A stretch of 39,079 nucleotides of DNA. Source: Kiloniellaceae bacterium (GTDB lineage Bacteria > Pseudomonadota > Alphaproteobacteria > Kiloniellales > J153). Where the stretch lies: positions 1-39,079 of the forward strand of contig JAJFGO010000044.1 in NCBI GenBank assembly GCA_021776095.1, written 5' to 3'. The notes under the pieces are model-generated. The model was not told where the DNA came from and ran no database searches. It saw only the letters and a program-made list of their open reading frames with translations. A program made the translations under genes and the position numbers. This document shows, one piece after another, positions 38,245-39,079 of the stretch (positions within the stretch are counted from its first letter, which is position 1; the number at the start of each line of letters is the position of its first letter).

Positions 38245-39079
38245 CTATTCGGCGATGACCTTAACCTTCTGGCCGCGGCTCAGCTTGCTTTGCGGGCTTA
38301 GGCCATTGAGCGCCAGGAAGCGCTGCAATGCAAAATCCTCGAACGGCATGCGCGCGGCGATCGCCTGCGCCGTCTCCCCGGACCGCACCGTATGAATCCG
38401 CACGCGCGAGGGCTTAATGGCGGCCGCCTCGCGATCGCTTAGCCTACGAAAACTGTAGGTCGTGCGGCGCAAGCCCTCGGCCACGGCCTGGCTCGCGTCC
38501 GGCGGCGTCACGAACAACATGCGATAGATAGTCTGGGCGTCGTAGCGGATCGCCACCAAACGTATGTCCCGCGGTCCCTGTTTGGTCTTCAAGCGGGTCC
38601 CGCCGGTCGCGCCGGCCATGCCGTTGACGGTGATCGCCTCGACGTCGCTCAGCTCGACCCCCTTGGCCCAGGTTCCGGTCAGATACGCGGGCATTGAAAC
38701 ATTCCCACCCGATTTGCTTTGGTCGAAAATAATTGCCGCGCCCTGGGGCCCGCGTGCGACCACGGCTTGGCGCCCATTGGTCAGTTGGAACTTTGCCGGC
38801 ACTTCGAAGGCGAACTTTAGCTTGGCATGCAGGAACGTGCGGCCGCGCACGATCCCCTCGTCTGGATTTTCGCCGTACAGCATGCCGTCGATCTTGCTCA
38901 GATAGATGTCGCGCCCGTGGATCGGGTTCTGAACTACCTTCACGCCCGCTTCGCGAATCGCCGCCTCGACGCGGTCGGCGGTGCGCGGATGGGTCTGCAT
39001 GATATTGAACTCATCGGCCCGGCCGGGCTGGCCGGCCATTTCCGCCTCCAGGCGGCTGTCGGCCAGGAGATGTTCGAGA
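38245..39079 (-). CDS. M48-family metalloprotease, C-terminal part with LysM-like tail (cut by window edge)
   Basis: The visible 278 codons continue past the right edge, so the HExxH site is not seen. The first visible part (ADSRLEAEMAGQPGRADEFNIMQTHPRTADRVEAAI) contains the late M48 THPxTxxR(V/I) motif that follows the catalytic domain in BepA-like periplasmic proteases. After it come a beta-rich domain (about 70-200) and a C-terminal LysM-like module (HTVRSGETAQAIAARMPFE ... FLALNGLSPQSKLSRGQKVKVIAE), likely for wall attachment. Such enzymes handle misfolded outer-membrane proteins. An internal ATG at 39039 is not the real start. Confidence 0.85.
   Translation of the reverse strand, partial: LEHLLADSRLEAEMAGQPGRADEFNIMQTHPRTADRVEAAIREAGVKVVQNPIHGRDIYLSKIDGMLYGENPDEGIVRGRTFLHAKLKFAFEVPAKFQLTNGRQAVVARGPQGAAIIFDQSKSGGNVSMPAYLTGTWAKGVELSDVEAITVNGMAGATGGTRLKTKQGPRDIRLVAIRYDAQTIYRMLFVTPPDASQAVAEGLRRTTYSFRRLSDREAAAIKPSRVRIHTVRSGETAQAIAARMPFEDFALQRFLALNGLSPQSKLSRGQKVKVIAE

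Noticed and set aside
1-39079. CRISPR arrays, tRNA or rRNA genes, prophage or integrase genes
   Set aside because: No regularly spaced repeats, no T-loop (GGTTCGAATCC-type) with matching acceptor stems, and no integrase or phage structural proteins were seen.

Overview
The window is a chromosomal segment of a high-GC alphaproteobacterium, most likely Rhodospirillales-like. The basis is GC-rich third codon positions in nearly all genes, a DUF2336 protein next to a PAS histidine kinase, the order SUV3-type helicase / S4 protein / seven-iron ferredoxin / CarD, livGF-KHM and phnCDEE transporters, and TAGAGCA-ended repeats. No tRNA, rRNA or CRISPR array was seen. No organism name can be read from the sequence.

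Layout. 1-5,900: catabolic and stress enzymes (PLP decarboxylase cut by the left edge, nitroreductase behind an FNR/FixK-type box, AidB-like acyl-CoA dehydrogenase, EamA exporter, NUDIX hydrolase). 5,991-9,049: a small Q/P/A-rich protein diverging from DUF2336 plus a soluble PAS histidine kinase. 9,205-11,528: AzlCD amino-acid exporter and phosphoglycerate kinase. 11,676-19,382: a complete branched-chain-type ABC importer (livG, livF, binding protein, livH, livM) ending in a GAF protein, converging on a fumarylacetoacetate-hydrolase-family enzyme and methylmalonate-semialdehyde dehydrogenase. This looks like an uptake and degradation locus for a carboxylate or branched-chain amino acid.

19,563-23,178 is an accessory patch. 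It holds a three-gene operon (RelE/ParE-like candidate toxin, XRE antitoxin, membrane protein) with a strong promoter that overlaps its own operator, a decapitated Doc/Fic remnant, an AT-richer DUF3800 gene, and hutD bracketed by two ~120-bp direct repeats. 23,198-26,725 is a phosphonate/phosphite-type importer (phnD, phnC, two phnE) without C-P lyase. A 268-bp MITE-like element (27,354-27,621) sits just upstream of a Crp/Fnr regulator. htpG has a good heat-shock (sigma-32 type) promoter and diverges from pcm.

31,261-36,598 is the helicase / S4 / (small protein, TerB) / ferredoxin / carD block. A near-consensus promoter and a terminator-ended RNA of about 135 nt lie between fdxA and carD. Downstream is a protein with the PPP phosphatase outline but almost no metal ligands, then a secreted peptidoglycan-binding-domain protein, and the C-terminal end of an M48 metalloprotease with a LysM-like tail, cut by the right edge.

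The observations most worth following are the pseudophosphatase, the promoter-driven RNA upstream of carD, the three-gene toxin-antitoxin-membrane operon, the repeat-bracketed hutD, the MITE next to crp, and the apparent ATT start of livG.
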